Assembly: GCF_001949145.1 (NCBI RefSeq)
Contig: NW_019091613.1
Coordinates: forward strand, 305,741 to 350,486
Source of the DNA: Acanthaster planci
Lineage: Eukaryota > Echinodermata > Asteroidea > Valvatida > Acanthasteridae
Reading direction: 5' to 3'
DNA: 44,746 bases
Positions 23,701-33,700 of the stretch are shown piece by piece; within the stretch, counting starts at the first letter, position 1, and the number at the start of each line of letters is the position of its first letter. A program made the position numbers and the translations under genes. The notes beneath the pieces are model-generated. The model was given only the letters and a program-made list of their open reading frames with translations. It did not search any database and was not told where the DNA came from.

Positions 23701-26700
23701 CAATATGACTGTGAACCAGCAAAGTTCAGTTCTGACCAAAGGAGCCTCCGTTGCTAAGAAAATAGCACCCTCTCTTGCTCCAGCTGGAGGTCCATAACAA
23801 AGCTGTTAATATCTTCTCCCAGTAGCCCTCAAAAAATGTTCCCACTGACTTGCCAGAAAAGATACTTTTTCAAGAGTACTTCTGTGGAGAGAATTTTTTC
23901 TTTTTTTTTTAAGTTTCAAGACGACAGAGTAGGCTGAATCTGAATCCATGTAACAAATAAATGAAGGTATTCACATGCTATCGCTTGTAATAATTGTTTC
24001 TTGTGATTTTCTCTTGTCTTGGGTGCCAAGGCTATCTTGGAGGAGGGATTTATCCATTCAGTCTTCAGTGCTGCCGCTAACAAGACCTTCCTGTATGGCT
24101 ACTACATCTACTGCTTTGTACCGCAGTCGGAAGTCACAAGCCCAGGTGAGGAGGTGGATACTTCTGACCACGGGGTTGGGGGGAGGGATACCACAGGATG
24201 CATGAAACTATGGCTGTATCTGAAGCCATGAGTCACACACACTTGTCTTTTGGAACTTGGGGCAGAGCCTTTGTTACCAGCCAGATGCCTTGGTTGATGA
24301 ACAAATTACTTCCAGTCATAGCCTGAAGAACTTTCTGAAAAGGTCTCATGGTGACACTGTCATCAGTGACGTTCATAGTGCTAACATGTTGTACCACCCC
24401 ACCCCACCCCTCCTGAAAATTTTGAGATGTACATGGCTGATATACAAGCCGTAGTTAGTTTGCGTCTAGTGTCCCTTGAATAAAGTGTGTGCACCCCTGG
24501 GTGGCCCCTCAGAATTCTCACGCTAGTTATGCCAATGAGAGAGAGAGAGTGCTGGGTAGCAAGATTACAGGACAATAAGAATTGTTGTTCAAACCTAGGA
24601 CAAATGACCACCAAGGATCAGTACTTGGAAAGTCCAACTTAGTAAAGGACTGTGATTGTGATATCCTGTCATTTCAAAACGTAGGTATTTTTGTAGGAAA
24701 ATAAGACCACGTTGGATACAGGTTTGTTCTTGAATTAAGCCATGCGCGAGTGGTTAAACCCAGTGGTCTGATCCAATTCTCTTTTTGACATGTCTGTCCA
24801 GATGCCAGAAGGCCTTCAGGGGTTCGCGAAGCCCGCCCACCCCTGACCTTTGAACCAACCTCCCGGAACCCCTGGTTTGAGGTGTCCTGCTCAAGCCCAG
24901 AAGGAAGGAATTATGGGAAGGTACCCCACCGGCCCATGGAGGAAAGCTCAGGAGGAAAGGATGAGATGGCTGTAGAAAAGAACGAGGGAGCTGATTTGCC
25001 TGAAATTGGGGGAGACAATGGTGAGATACAAAGATTCAACAGCATCAATTTGGCAATATTTACACTTTGAGTAAAAATTTTTTTAAAATGGAGGTCTAAC
25101 TGTGCACATTTCTGTTTTTTGCTTGCTGCCTGTTTTGAGGCCCGGAAAATGGAATAAAACTGTGATAAATCACTGTCTAATTATAACTCAGTTACCACAT
25201 GGGTCTAGAAACTTCTGCTGATAACTTTGACCCCCTTAAGGCTTCCCAAGGCCTTATTGTTCGTGTGTTTTGTTTAGAAGTAAGTCTGAAATAATTTTTG
25301 ACTGTTAATTTTGTTTAAATCATGAATTGGCCTGCTCAGTCGGTGACTTTTTGGCTCACAAGAGAAGATGGTATGTCTGCCAAGAGGCATTTGTATTCTA
25401 CAGGGATGGGTCACATTTAGTTTAGTTCTTTAACATAAATCCATCCCCCAGGCATGAGTACCGGCCCAGAGACAAGCTTCAAGCAGCCCGCCTACAAATC
25501 ACTCTTCCTGGAGATCGACAGCAGCAAGTTAAAGGACCGGGTGGAGTGGTGCCATGTTGGTTACCATAGCAACTACAACCCTGTCTCAGCCTTTGAGATT
25601 GAGTTGCAGTGGTTGACCTCCACCCCCAGTCTGCTGCAGGAACTGGTGAGTCTCATCACCGCAAATTTCAGGTTCTGTTATCATCCATAGCCACTTTGTT
25701 TAGACAGTGTTTGTGATCATTATCATATCACAGCAAGGTAGGCAGTGAGCACTTGGCAGGAAGCTGTCTGATAACAATTAGCTTATTATAGCCCTTTGCT
25801 TATTAAAAGCAACATCTTGCAAGGATAGCTGCTAACCAACAGGAGACTTTAATACTGCGGTGTCACCAAACTCTCCGGTGTGTCTCATCCATTCTTAACT
25901 CGAGGCACATGGTCATTAGCCTTTTAGAAGCGTGGCGGACACAATAGGATTGGTTTTACCAATTAATGCATTTACGTGATACCCGAATACATCCCCCCTC
26001 CAACTGATTGGTGGGTCATCGATCGCAAATCATTAACTTTATTTGGCATATTCATTGGTGTGGCTGTAGACTATACCCATTAAATATACTGTGAGAAGAC
26101 ACAGTAGGCACATTTCAGTTGTGGCTCCCAACATAAAAACATGGTGCACGTTTAAGGCCAGTTCATATTACAGGCAAATGAGAAAGTGAAACAAATCTGA
26201 CACCGCAAAAGATTTGCAGCAGAATTTTACAGAGTTGAAATGTGTCCCATGTGTCCCATGTTTGCACATTTGCAGCGCAAAGACTTGATCTGACATATAC
26301 TTGTGTGTTTTTTGTGACATGGAAAGGATAATTGCATTTAGTGACAAATGGGATGTTCCATTCCACTTGGTCTGGCCTCATGGGATAGAACGTTCAGTCT
26401 GTCGCCTCATGAAATTACTCTTACCACTGCACTCACAAATATTCATCCTTTGGAATAAACAGATCACCAACTGGGCCCGCCGTGCGGTTACCAGCGGCTT
26501 CCACTTGGTACCCACTCATGTGGACCCTTTTGGCTTTAACGCGGACACCTCGGATTCCCTGCACAGTCCTCTGTTCATTGAGCTACGACTTCCTGAAGGC
26601 TGCTTGGGTAACAGAGTGACATTGGAGGAGGGAAGTAAGGCATCGGATAAGATGCGACAGATTCAGCAGGCTATCCTTGCAAGGTTAGAGCACTAGATTC

Positions 26701-28069
26701 TTTAAACACTGCTCTTATTTCTGTTGCATGAATTTTTTTTCCAAATTTATCGTGAGAAAATGTGAAAATCTCAAAGTATGGATTTCTGAAAATAATTTAC
26801 AAGCCATTAATGTTGACTAGACAAGTTGTCATGTGTTGCCCTGAATTTCTGTGGAATGCCCCCAGAGAGTTCTGTTTGTCTCACAGAAGAATATTGCTAA
26901 AAACCAAAAGACCAAAACAATCAGCGCTCTGGAATATGTGATTGCCGAGTTTTTGGTAACTGAGTACCTTCTTCAGGGCAAGCAGATTCAGTTCTCTGTA
27001 AGCTGGCTTGCCCTGCAGAAGGTACTCAGTTACGAAAACTCGGCAATCACATATTCTAGAGCACTGATTTGATATTATATTCTTGTCAATATTCTGATCA
27101 CGGTGCTACGCAGCCCTTCCATATTTCTCAGACCAAAACAACCGTCTGGTTTTAGAATGCTGCTCTTGTAAACCAGGGCTGACAAAATGTTCCCAAAGTG
27201 AGTATTTGCACAAATTCAACATGTATCAAGTCAGTGGGGCTAGCGCTGACGTGTGGAGCGTTAGACAACAATAGAATGCGTGTGTCTATGTTGTTAGTAT
27301 TGTCACAAGACCGATGAATTGTAGCTGGAGAACTGAAAAGCAACCCATGATGGACACACTTCACTGATTATATCCTCATCACTGTCCAACCGTTGGGTTT
27401 GTTGTATAGTCATCACAGAAGCCAAGTTGTAGAAGAAATGCCTTCGTCCTGGTTCAGTTGAGTACTTGTAGTTGTTAGTTGAGCCTGGGTTGGTTGTGAT
27501 TGAGAAGTGATTGTTTTACAAGTCAGGATAGGAGATTCATGCCGTCTTTCTATTTAAGTGGTTTTTTTTTTTAATGCAGGTTTGGTTTCCTCAACAACCA
27601 GACGTCATGCCACAGTCCGTTAGCTAGCAACATCCAATCAGATCACGGTGCTCTGCCCATTCACTGCCAGTACATCCATGTCACTGGATGCGCATTTCTC
27701 CTCACTACGCCCTTCGCCCACATGCACTTGCCCACCTTGCGAGCCCAGTGCCTGCCCTGCCTCTGTAAGCTGGGGGCCAGCCACGCAGGCTGCAGTGGGT
27801 GGACCACTGACAGCAGATCACAGGACAGCGGTTCGGCGGGGGCCCAATCCCCAGTCTCCCAGATCCGCAGTGGCAGCAAGCTGGGCTTCCTGTATGTCCA
27901 CAACTACCTCCTAAGCAAGAAGTGGCGGTCGTCGGCCACAGGCGATGAGAAGTTCCACGAGGCCCTGCTGGCCGACTTCAGCCGATTCTGCCAAGGAGAA
28001 GACGGGAGGCTGGAGCAACTCTTGCAAACAATGGAGAGCTTCCAGGAAGAAACACCTGGGATACCCTGA
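11788..28069 (+). CDS. DEPDC5: DEPDC5, GATOR1 complex subunit (Iml1 homologue), 22 exons, 5' part outside window
   Basis: DEPDC5 is the largest GATOR1 subunit. With NPRL2 and NPRL3 it acts at the lysosome on RagA/B and so inhibits mTORC1 when amino acids are low. Exons: 11788-11919, 12773-12845, 13716-13822, 14072-14149, 14412-14546, 15257-15318, 15670-15828, 16801-17059, 17765-17914, 18108-18212, 18833-19038, 19595-19687, 20264-20355, 20578-20758, 21242-21448, 22696-22979, 23297-23432, 24031-24145, 24802-25020, 25452-25645, 26463-26683, 27580-28069. All borders are GT-AG and all phases agree, giving about 1,231 residues and a TGA stop at 28067. Hallmarks matching vertebrate DEPDC5 include [54 protein letters not shown] and [13 protein letters not shown]. 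The first visible exon begins in phase 1, so the N-terminal exons (roughly 200 residues by vertebrate comparison) lie upstream. The gap at 22235-22588 could hide a phase 0-0 exon. Confidence 0.96.
12958..13129 (+). repeat. Minisatellite, five units of about 33-37 bases, in a DEPDC5 intron
   Basis: The unit 'agcgttgatgtcagtttgg' plus 'tttaggatttcaaaa(gaa)' is repeated five times in tandem. Units differ by an optional gaa and a few substitutions (gcgttgat, gcgctgat, gcgcagat, gcattgat; the last unit has ggcttagg). It lies between the exons ending at 12845 and starting at 13716. No spacers alternate with repeats, so it is a plain tandem array and not a CRISPR. Confidence 0.9.
14797..14960. repeat. 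Small inverted-repeat element in a DEPDC5 intron
   Basis: The left side carries 'gagaccatcacaagaccag' and further 'caagaccag' words. The right side carries 'ggtcttgtgttggtcttgtgaaggtct', their approximate reverse complement. The element lies 3' of the exon ending at 14546. A related sequence is at 9690-9785. It is likely a non-autonomous mobile repeat; exact borders are uncertain. Confidence 0.45.
15996..16645. repeat. Possible repeat bounded by 'ctagcccacc(g/a)gg' words in a DEPDC5 intron
   Basis: 'tctagcccaccgggctagtt' near 15995 and 'cactagcccaccaggcaacc' near 16626 border about 640 bases of AT-rich intronic sequence that also holds 'actagtcc' and 'actagcctg'. The first word is itself nearly palindromic. 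This could be a degenerate mobile element, but terminal inverted repeats and target-site duplications are not clear. Confidence 0.3.
16801..18212 (+). other. DEPDC5: DEPDC5 exons 8-10 of the window: inter-domain linker
   Basis: These exons encode an acidic, Ser-rich and presumably disordered linker between SABA and SHEN. Exon 8 has [18 protein letters not shown] followed by the conserved [17 protein letters not shown]. Exon 9 has a serine tract ([14 protein letters not shown]). Exon 10 is basic and aromatic ([13 protein letters not shown], then QVWTPFLQT). Low-complexity Ser runs typically vary among species. Borders: 16801-17059, 17765-17914, 18108-18212, phases 0/1, 1/1, 1/1. Confidence 0.85.
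18833..21448 (+). other. DEPDC5: DEPDC5 exons 11-15 of the window: SHEN domain
   Basis: SHEN is the domain that contacts the Rag GTPase in the inhibitory binding mode. Visible landmarks: [48 protein letters not shown], the tryptophan-rich [13 protein letters not shown] then [12 protein letters not shown], and [13 protein letters not shown] to [17 protein letters not shown]. Exons are 18833-19038, 19595-19687, 20264-20355, 20578-20758 and 21242-21448. All match the vertebrate protein in order and spacing. No stop or frame break was seen. Confidence 0.88.
20417..20480 (+). repeat. Short dispersed repeat, copy 1, in a DEPDC5 intron
   Basis: 'ggacaaatgaccaccaaggatca' followed by 'aaagtccaac' and 'aagaactg.ggttgtag' recurs at 24599-24660. 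Both copies are in introns of the same gene and on the same strand, about 4.2 kb apart. Confidence 0.55.
21830..22234 (+). repeat. Dispersed repeat family member, copy 1, truncated by assembly gap
   Basis: This resembles 35028-35430 over about 400 bases in the same orientation: 'tttgattacttcccgcacacttact', 'cttttcaagcttactcagaccgggcacaagta', 'gggaaggtatcccagaatg', 'gacagaaatggcagaaatgtgtgt', 'gatgaatgacctcttgac' and 'gagatctttcatttac' all have counterparts there. Part of it is also recognisable near 42388-42480. The repeat runs into the N gap, which may be why assembly failed here. Confidence 0.55.
22235..22588. other. Assembly gap (354 N)
   Basis: A run of N inside the DEPDC5 intron between the exons ending at 21448 and starting at 22696. 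Both flanking exons are phase 0, so a whole phase 0-0 exon could be missing without disturbing the frame. The linker between SHEN and DEP is variable in length among species, so its absence could not be noticed by comparison. Confidence 0.98.
22696..22979 (+). other. DEPDC5: DEPDC5 exon 16 of the window: low-complexity linker before DEP
   Basis: The reading frame continues from the previous exon (phase 0) and encodes a Ser/Pro/Thr/Gly/Ala-rich segment with a hydrophobic stretch, [20 protein letters not shown], then [19 protein letters not shown]. It is flanked by a tccag acceptor and a gtgagc donor at 22980. The composition fits the poorly conserved linker between SHEN and DEP. The codon third positions are C/G-rich, unlike the surrounding intron. 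Confidence 0.85.
23297..24145 (+). other. DEPDC5: DEPDC5 exons 17-18 of the window: DEP domain
   Basis: These exons encode the DEP domain: [17 protein letters not shown], then [18 protein letters not shown] and [15 protein letters not shown]. The pattern of a helix with AVxW, a second helix ending in LLxxGxI, and a beta-hairpin FxxGxYxY is diagnostic. Exons are 23297-23432 and 24031-24145. The acceptor of the second exon (gggtgccaag at 24021-24030) has a weak pyrimidine tract but preserves frame exactly. Confidence 0.9.
24599..24660 (+). repeat. Short dispersed repeat, copy 2, in a DEPDC5 intron
   Basis: Partner of 20417-20480, with 'ggacaaatgaccaccaaggatca', 'gaaagtccaac' and 'aaaggactgtgattgtg'. 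It lies between the exons ending at 24145 and starting at 24802. Confidence 0.55.
24802..28069 (+). other. DEPDC5: DEPDC5 exons 19-22 of the window: C-terminal domain and stop
   Basis: The C-terminal domain runs from [13 protein letters not shown] through [45 protein letters not shown] and [10 protein letters not shown] to the last exon (27580-28069). That exon holds [13 protein letters not shown] and [13 protein letters not shown] and ends in TGA. Between those two motifs the loop is Cys-rich (codons at 27749, 27758, 27764, 27791) and Ser/Gly-rich, with a different composition from the basic loop in vertebrates. The final 490-base exon is the longest in the gene. Confidence 0.9.
26919..27069. 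repeat. Long near-perfect hairpin (arms about 65 bases) in a DEPDC5 intron
   Basis: The left arm 26919-26983 (aatcagcgctctggaatatg ... cttcagggcaagc) and right arm 27006-27069 (gcttgccctgcagaaggtac ... tagagcactgatt) are reverse complements with only a handful of mismatches. They are separated by a 22-base loop. It lies between the exons ending at 26683 and starting at 27580. It could be a small fold-back transposable element or a hairpin RNA source. Which one cannot be told from one copy. Confidence 0.85.
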
Positions 28070-28420
28070 TCCTTGTTCAAAGGGGAAATGGTAGGTAAAA
28101 ACCATCTGTTTGCAGTTGTAGAAATGCAGTTGTTCCCATTTGATTCATCTGAAACTCTGTGTGTTTAGTATTGAGGTTTCTGTGTTGGTGTGGTCTGTTG
28201 AATACTATTATGGGTGGGATTTGTTTTACCAGCAAAAATTTCCGTATGGTAGATTTGAAAGCTAAATTTCCGAGTTGATTTTTTAGGAGGAGGTGTAAAT
28301 GTGGCATTCTGCTGCAGCTTTTGGTGGGTATGTTTGGATTGCTAAGCAGTTTCTTTCATTGTGGTAGGAATTGTTTTTATTGATAAGTTTAATTAAAGCA
28401 TTAAGATTCATACAATTGTC
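28070..28420 (+). terminator. DEPDC5: DEPDC5 3' untranslated region with candidate poly(A) signal
   Basis: After the TGA at 28067-28069 no frame continues. An ATTAAA hexamer at 28392-28397 is followed by a T/G-rich 'tgctgtgctgtc' stretch, a plausible cleavage region about 320 bases after the stop. The next strong match, AATAAA at about 28685, lies inside a repeat. Which one is used is unknown. Confidence 0.4.
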
Positions 28421-28487
28421 ATGCTGTGCTGTCATAATTTTGAGTTGAGATTTTGCTGAGTAAATATTAAAACTTGACAGAGTTGTA

Positions 28488-28980
28488 ATGAGTCACTAAT
28501 TTTTGTGACTCAAAGTCGAGTCATTGTTATGTAACTTAAGTAGAGACAAGCCATTATAACATAGTCACTTGAGTTGAGTCATTGTAATGTAGTGTTAAGT
28601 CGAGTCATTCGGCAAAAGGGTCAAGTCGAGTCAAGTATTTTGCTCGAGTCAATTCAAGTAACAAATATTTGAACACAACAGTACAATAAATAAGAGAGAA
28701 AGTAATTTTTGTCATTTTCAAATTTACACTGCATCTTACTCTTGATGATAACTCATGACATGAACATTATAAACCAGTAGTGGAAAAGTCATTTCAAATA
28801 ATTTTATGCAAGTTTATTTTTTGGACTAGAGTCCTTTTAACTTTCACTTGAGTCAGGGCTTCTAATGGACTTGAGTCGAGTCGAGTTATTTACTTGCTGT
28901 GACTTGAGGTCATTTGCCCGTCAGGACTCAAGTCGAGTCACCAAATATTGTGATTTGAGTTGAACCTTGAACAAATTAGT
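28488..28980. repeat. GAGTC/AAGTCGAGTC-rich degenerate repeat downstream of DEPDC5
   Basis: Words such as 'gagtcatt', 'aagtcgagtca', 'ttgagtcgagtcgagtt' and 'actcaagtcgagtcacc' recur across about 490 bases on both strands. The outer parts face each other: 'agtcactaatttttgtgactcaaagtcgagtc' at the left and 'actcaagtcgagtcaccaaatattgtgattt' at the right. This looks like an inverted-repeat element built from a short degenerate motif. Confidence 0.55.
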
Positions 28981-30532
28981 GGTTCAGAACATGGTAGGTG
29001 ATACCAATTGAAATTTAGACTGGCACCTATTCACTCCAATACTGGTACCTTTAATTCACTATCGATGCATAAGACAGTGTCTTCTCTCTGTAACCAAACC
29101 AAGATTTGCCTTGTGTCTCAAGAGTCCAGAGTCCAAGGCTGCACCCAAATCTGTTGACAAGGGCTAGGTCTAGATCTTCACCCATTGGAAATATGTGGGC
29201 ACCCTGCTCACATAGCCGTAGCTCTGGAGGCCTGTTTCAGACACCGCGCAAGTTATGCGAGAGCAATGCAAGACTTAAACAGGGAAAATTTGCCAGTCTT
29301 TCAGGTTTTGTACTTTGTCGAGTAATTTGACTTTGGATTCTTTCATGTGACTTTGTGTGGTGTTTCCTGCATATTTGGAATTGTGTGAAATACATGTGAA
29401 ATTGTGCTGATTCGAGGTGTCAAGTCACTGGATAATTTAGAAAAAAGCGACATTAAAATACACCTGTGTGATTGAAACTTTTTGGTGAGCTTTAAGCCGT
29501 AAAACTGGAGTTTGAGTGACGGGCAAAGGTTGGAAAGGAAAAGATTGGCCATGGAGTTAGCATGTGAAACAAATTCAATAATATGCATGTATTTGGGAGT
29601 AGAAATATCTATTTTTGGTATGTTTATGACTTTTTCAGAAATATTTTCTGTTCTTCAGATGCATTAGAAACCATACTTTTATTACCATGCACACTGGTAT
29701 GTTGATACTCATACTGGCCATTAGAAACTGCAGTTTTAAGAACCCGTCCAGTGCTCATGTATGTTGTATTTTTCCTACCTCGTAATATAGGCATTCGTCC
29801 CTCAAGTTCATGATATGGTGACATGGTTTCGTCAAAAACTCTGCTGAAATTCAAAAGTTCTTGTAGGCAGTGTATTCTCTAATGAAACAGGATGTCACCA
29901 TGGGACTTAATGCTAGACTTAAGAAGGGTGGATGCTAGACTTAGGAAGGCTGTATATGAGAAAACTATGCTTTTGAAATGAGATACATGTAGCGTATGCT
30001 TGAAAGAAGAAAAGGCCACTATTTGAAATATGCCGAGTGAAACAGAAAGTTCAATTTTACTATGTTTGTACAGGGTAACAAGTTGTATTTTTATGCACAA
30101 AAAGTAGTCCTGTGATGCTATTCAATGCAATGTTTATATTTAATAATTCTGAATTTGTTTGGTGAAGAGATTCAACTTCAAGTTTATATGTCTGTGCTCT
30201 TGGGGTACAGTAACTTGAAAAAAGTAACTTTTCAAATTGACGTGATAATTGTTTAGCACATCAAGGTGCCTTTTCACTGCCATGTTTTCAGTCCAACTCC
30301 TGTCTGCATGTGTAAGTTGCAGCAAGTGTTCCTTGAAATTTTGCAGAACTGAAATGTGGGTAAATAGATGGCGGATACAGAATGGGCCAAGACATGCACA
30401 TGTACTTGTGGAAAGGTGGCCTTAGTTGTGAAGTGTTTGTATGAGACTGAACAAAATTTTGGTTTCAAAATTTTACAGACACGGCATCCCACAATCATTA
30501 GTTCATGATTCACAATAGATTTTTGAAAGACC
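28981..30532. other. Gene-poor intergenic interval
   Basis: About 1.5 kb, mostly AT-rich. No frame here has conserved protein features, and no RNA gene was recognised. Confidence 0.35.
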
Positions 30533-30541
30533 TACTAGGGT

Positions 30542-30728
30542 ATACCAGGCAAGATATGGGACGGAGGGGTACCCCCCCTTACCTGTCCAATCCGTATACA
30601 CACTCTAGACTATTGTTACCTAACACCCCCCCCCAAAGTCTGTAAAGAATTCCTGAGATTCCGATCAAACAATGACCAACACAAAGGCGGGGGGGGGGTT
30701 CTCTCCGTCCCATATCTTGCTTCAAATG
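30542..30728. mobile_element. Small inverted-repeat element with a 9-base target-site duplication
   Basis: The element is flanked by the direct repeat TACTAGGGT at 30533-30541 and 30729-30737. Inside the flanks, GCAAGATATGGGACGGAG (30549-30566) is matched by its perfect reverse complement CTCCGTCCCATATCTTGC (30703-30720). The core holds C- and G-homopolymers. With no coding capacity it is a MITE. A duplication of 8-9 bases would suit hAT or Mutator-type transposases; that assignment is inference. Confidence 0.75.
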
Positions 30729-30737
30729 TACTAGGGT

Positions 30738-33700
30738 GCCGACTTCCATTCTTTCCAAGTACAGCACAGACATATTAACTTTTGAATCGGAGGGGGTAAA
30801 GGGTAGAAAGGATAGCTGGGTAACAATGAAAAGCTGTGGAAGGATGAACTTTCATAATGAGAATAATTAGGACTAAAATATTTAACTGCAACAATAATTG
30901 TTCCAATTTAATCACCTTCAGATCAATTATAGGAACAATCATCATGATTACAAAGCAGCAATAAAAAATATATGTTTTCAGTAATTTCTGTATTGATATA
31001 ATAATCATTTAAACATAATGCATTGTCATCAGATTAAAATGCAATAAAAGTAAAAATGTCAAGGATATATTTTTTCTCCGATTCTGTGCCCTAACATCAA
31101 TACTAAGTCATTCAACGGTGAGCAAAGTGATAATTTCCTCGAGAAAATCTTCCCTCAAACAAAGCATATGATCCTGTAAACACGCAGGACTACATTTTTT
31201 TATTACCGTACCTCATACATATTCATGATTCAGAGCAACACTGTCCCTGGTCCTTTTATCATCCCTAACAAGTCAAATACATGGTACACATCACCACCAA
31301 TTTGTTCCTGGGAACAGTTCATGGAACCGTGGCGCAGTTATTCAAAGTGTACAAGTATACAAAGCTCCAGCTACTCTCTGTTTGTGTTACGAATGAACGG
31401 ACAGTGGCACACAAACCTCCTGCTTCTCCTTTGCTCCTGAAATTTGACGGCAAGTGAATATGTCAGAGGTATGGTATTTATAGCATGGTTTATGCTGGGC
31501 TTGGGACAAGTCTGTCTTCTTCCAATGCCTCATCGGGGGACCAAAACTGACCATCCATCTTCGATCCATGTTATAATCGTGTACTTGTTTTGAATGTGAG
31601 AAAATGACATTTTTGTCATTTCAAAATAGTCTCTCAAATTGCATTATGATCACATATGCACTGAAAAGCACATCTTAAAATATAAAAGGTAATGCAATTT
31701 GCCAATTTTTTCAAGTTTGCATTTTTTTAAAGTTAAATCATAATTTTTGATTTGAACAAGTACAGTTTATGTCTAAACTTAAAACTAACACCCCAGAGCT
31801 ATGAATTTCCAGAAAATACACGTTGTTGACCTTTGCTTAGTTCTTATCATTTGCCTAACTACATGTACGAGGTGAAATGTCTCCAAACGTAGAATTTTGT
31901 TAAAAATGTCTTAAAATTCAAGAATCCTTCATAAAACACATTTCCTCGAAATGTTACATACTGTGATGGGCTATTGCAGAAACTTTACATTTTATCAAGA
32001 TTCTTCATCTTCCAAGACATTTTTGTGACAGAATTCTATGTAATGGTCACTTGAACTTTTTTCCACTTGTAAAATCAAATCTGCCTAATTGCGGTTGTGA
32101 CTAAGTACAAACTTGCCAAAGTAAGTTCTGCTTTGTCTCATTAAGCCTACGGCTGTGCTCAAGCGTGTTACTCGCATGAACAGGAAGTGTACACTCCTGA
32201 GCACACGAGCGGCAGGAGTGCCACCCATGGGTGAGAGAGAAGAGCCTCTCCATCATGTCGGTAGCAAACTCTGGCATTGCATGGTTAGTTCAGAGTGACA
32301 GAAAGGTAAATAGTTACCGTCTGTGCAATATGAAGCACGACTAATGGGAAAGCGATGTTTTTCTGTACACCCACGTGTATTGAGAGTAACAGTCGCCAAC
32401 AAAGCCTATAAGACTTGATTCAGAGCCAACACGCAGGTATTGGAAGCTTTCAGTGCCCATATTCTGTGAAGGAACAAAATGACTTCTGGAAAGAAGTGAA
32501 ATTGTAAAAAGTGAATTTTAAAAAAGCACACGCACAACAGTGTGCCTGGTATAACATATTTACATGCACACTGTAGCCATGCAGTTAGGGTTAGTGACGT
32601 GATCTTCCCACAAATGACTACAAACGCCAGTTCTGCCGGCCTGAAATGAAATTTGATAAGGCTAACATAAGAATATTTCTGTTCAGTCACTGTACTCCAA
32701 AAACCTAACCCTTGTAAGAATCGCTGTCTTGTAAGGCTCTACCCGGAACCGGACAAAGGTTTCTGTCTTCTCACCAATGGTCTTTTGTGGTCAGGGATCA
32801 TTCCTGACTCGATTAAAGAAAAAAACCTCTAATCTTGAAATAATAAGAATGCATATTATCTTCCTGCTGCAGTAAAAAAAAGGAGAATGAAATGCTATCA
32901 ATGCAAATCCTCACAGCTATAAGGAGTTTGGTCTTTGCCTGATTCTCAGGGTAGTCTCCTGTAAATTGTCAGGAGAGTCGTTTGCTTTAAAGACAATGGA
33001 AATGCCATGCCTTGCGGCACCATGGTAAAGTAAAGATATATTAAGGTGCCATCCACTGATACAGCTTTCCAAGAATTCACTCAGAAAACACAGATTAGAT
33101 TCAGAAACTTGAACAGGTACAGCAAACTCTGTCCTTTTTTTCAAATCAACTAGCCATATATATATATATATACATGTTTACACATAAACACCTGCTGTGG
33201 TAGCTGTATGTGTGACAAATCTGTGTGAAACCATGTACAGTGGATACACATATGGAAAAATATTGCGACACTATTTACCAATATTCAATTTGCAATCTAC
33301 CTATTCCCAATGAAATATTTGAATATCAGCATATTATGCTCTTAAAGAGTCTTGAAAGGTACAAAAATACTAGTTTTACTACAGTTCTTAAATTGCATAT
33401 ATTTTCTTCAATACTAAACCCATAAGAACTATTTCACTTTGGTGTTTGATAACATCAAAGCTGTTCCATGGACATGCAACTAAATATTTCCCTCTTATCC
33501 CACACTCTGTCAAGTTTCTCTATGACTGATATATCTACTTGCATGCAAGTACTTGGCACCAACTTTACAGCAAAATCTACTTTGAAACCAACTCCAACCA
33601 ATTAAATTAATCTCTGAAAAAAAAACAATTATTGCGCTGCTCTTTCCAAGGCTTGGTCCTTGCTGATAGAATGTTAAAAGTCAGTTCAGATCCAGAACAA

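Noticed and set aside
26301-26696. 131-codon frame as a separate gene
   Set aside because: Only 26463-26683 is coding, as DEPDC5 exon 21. The upstream part is intron before the acceptor aaacag.
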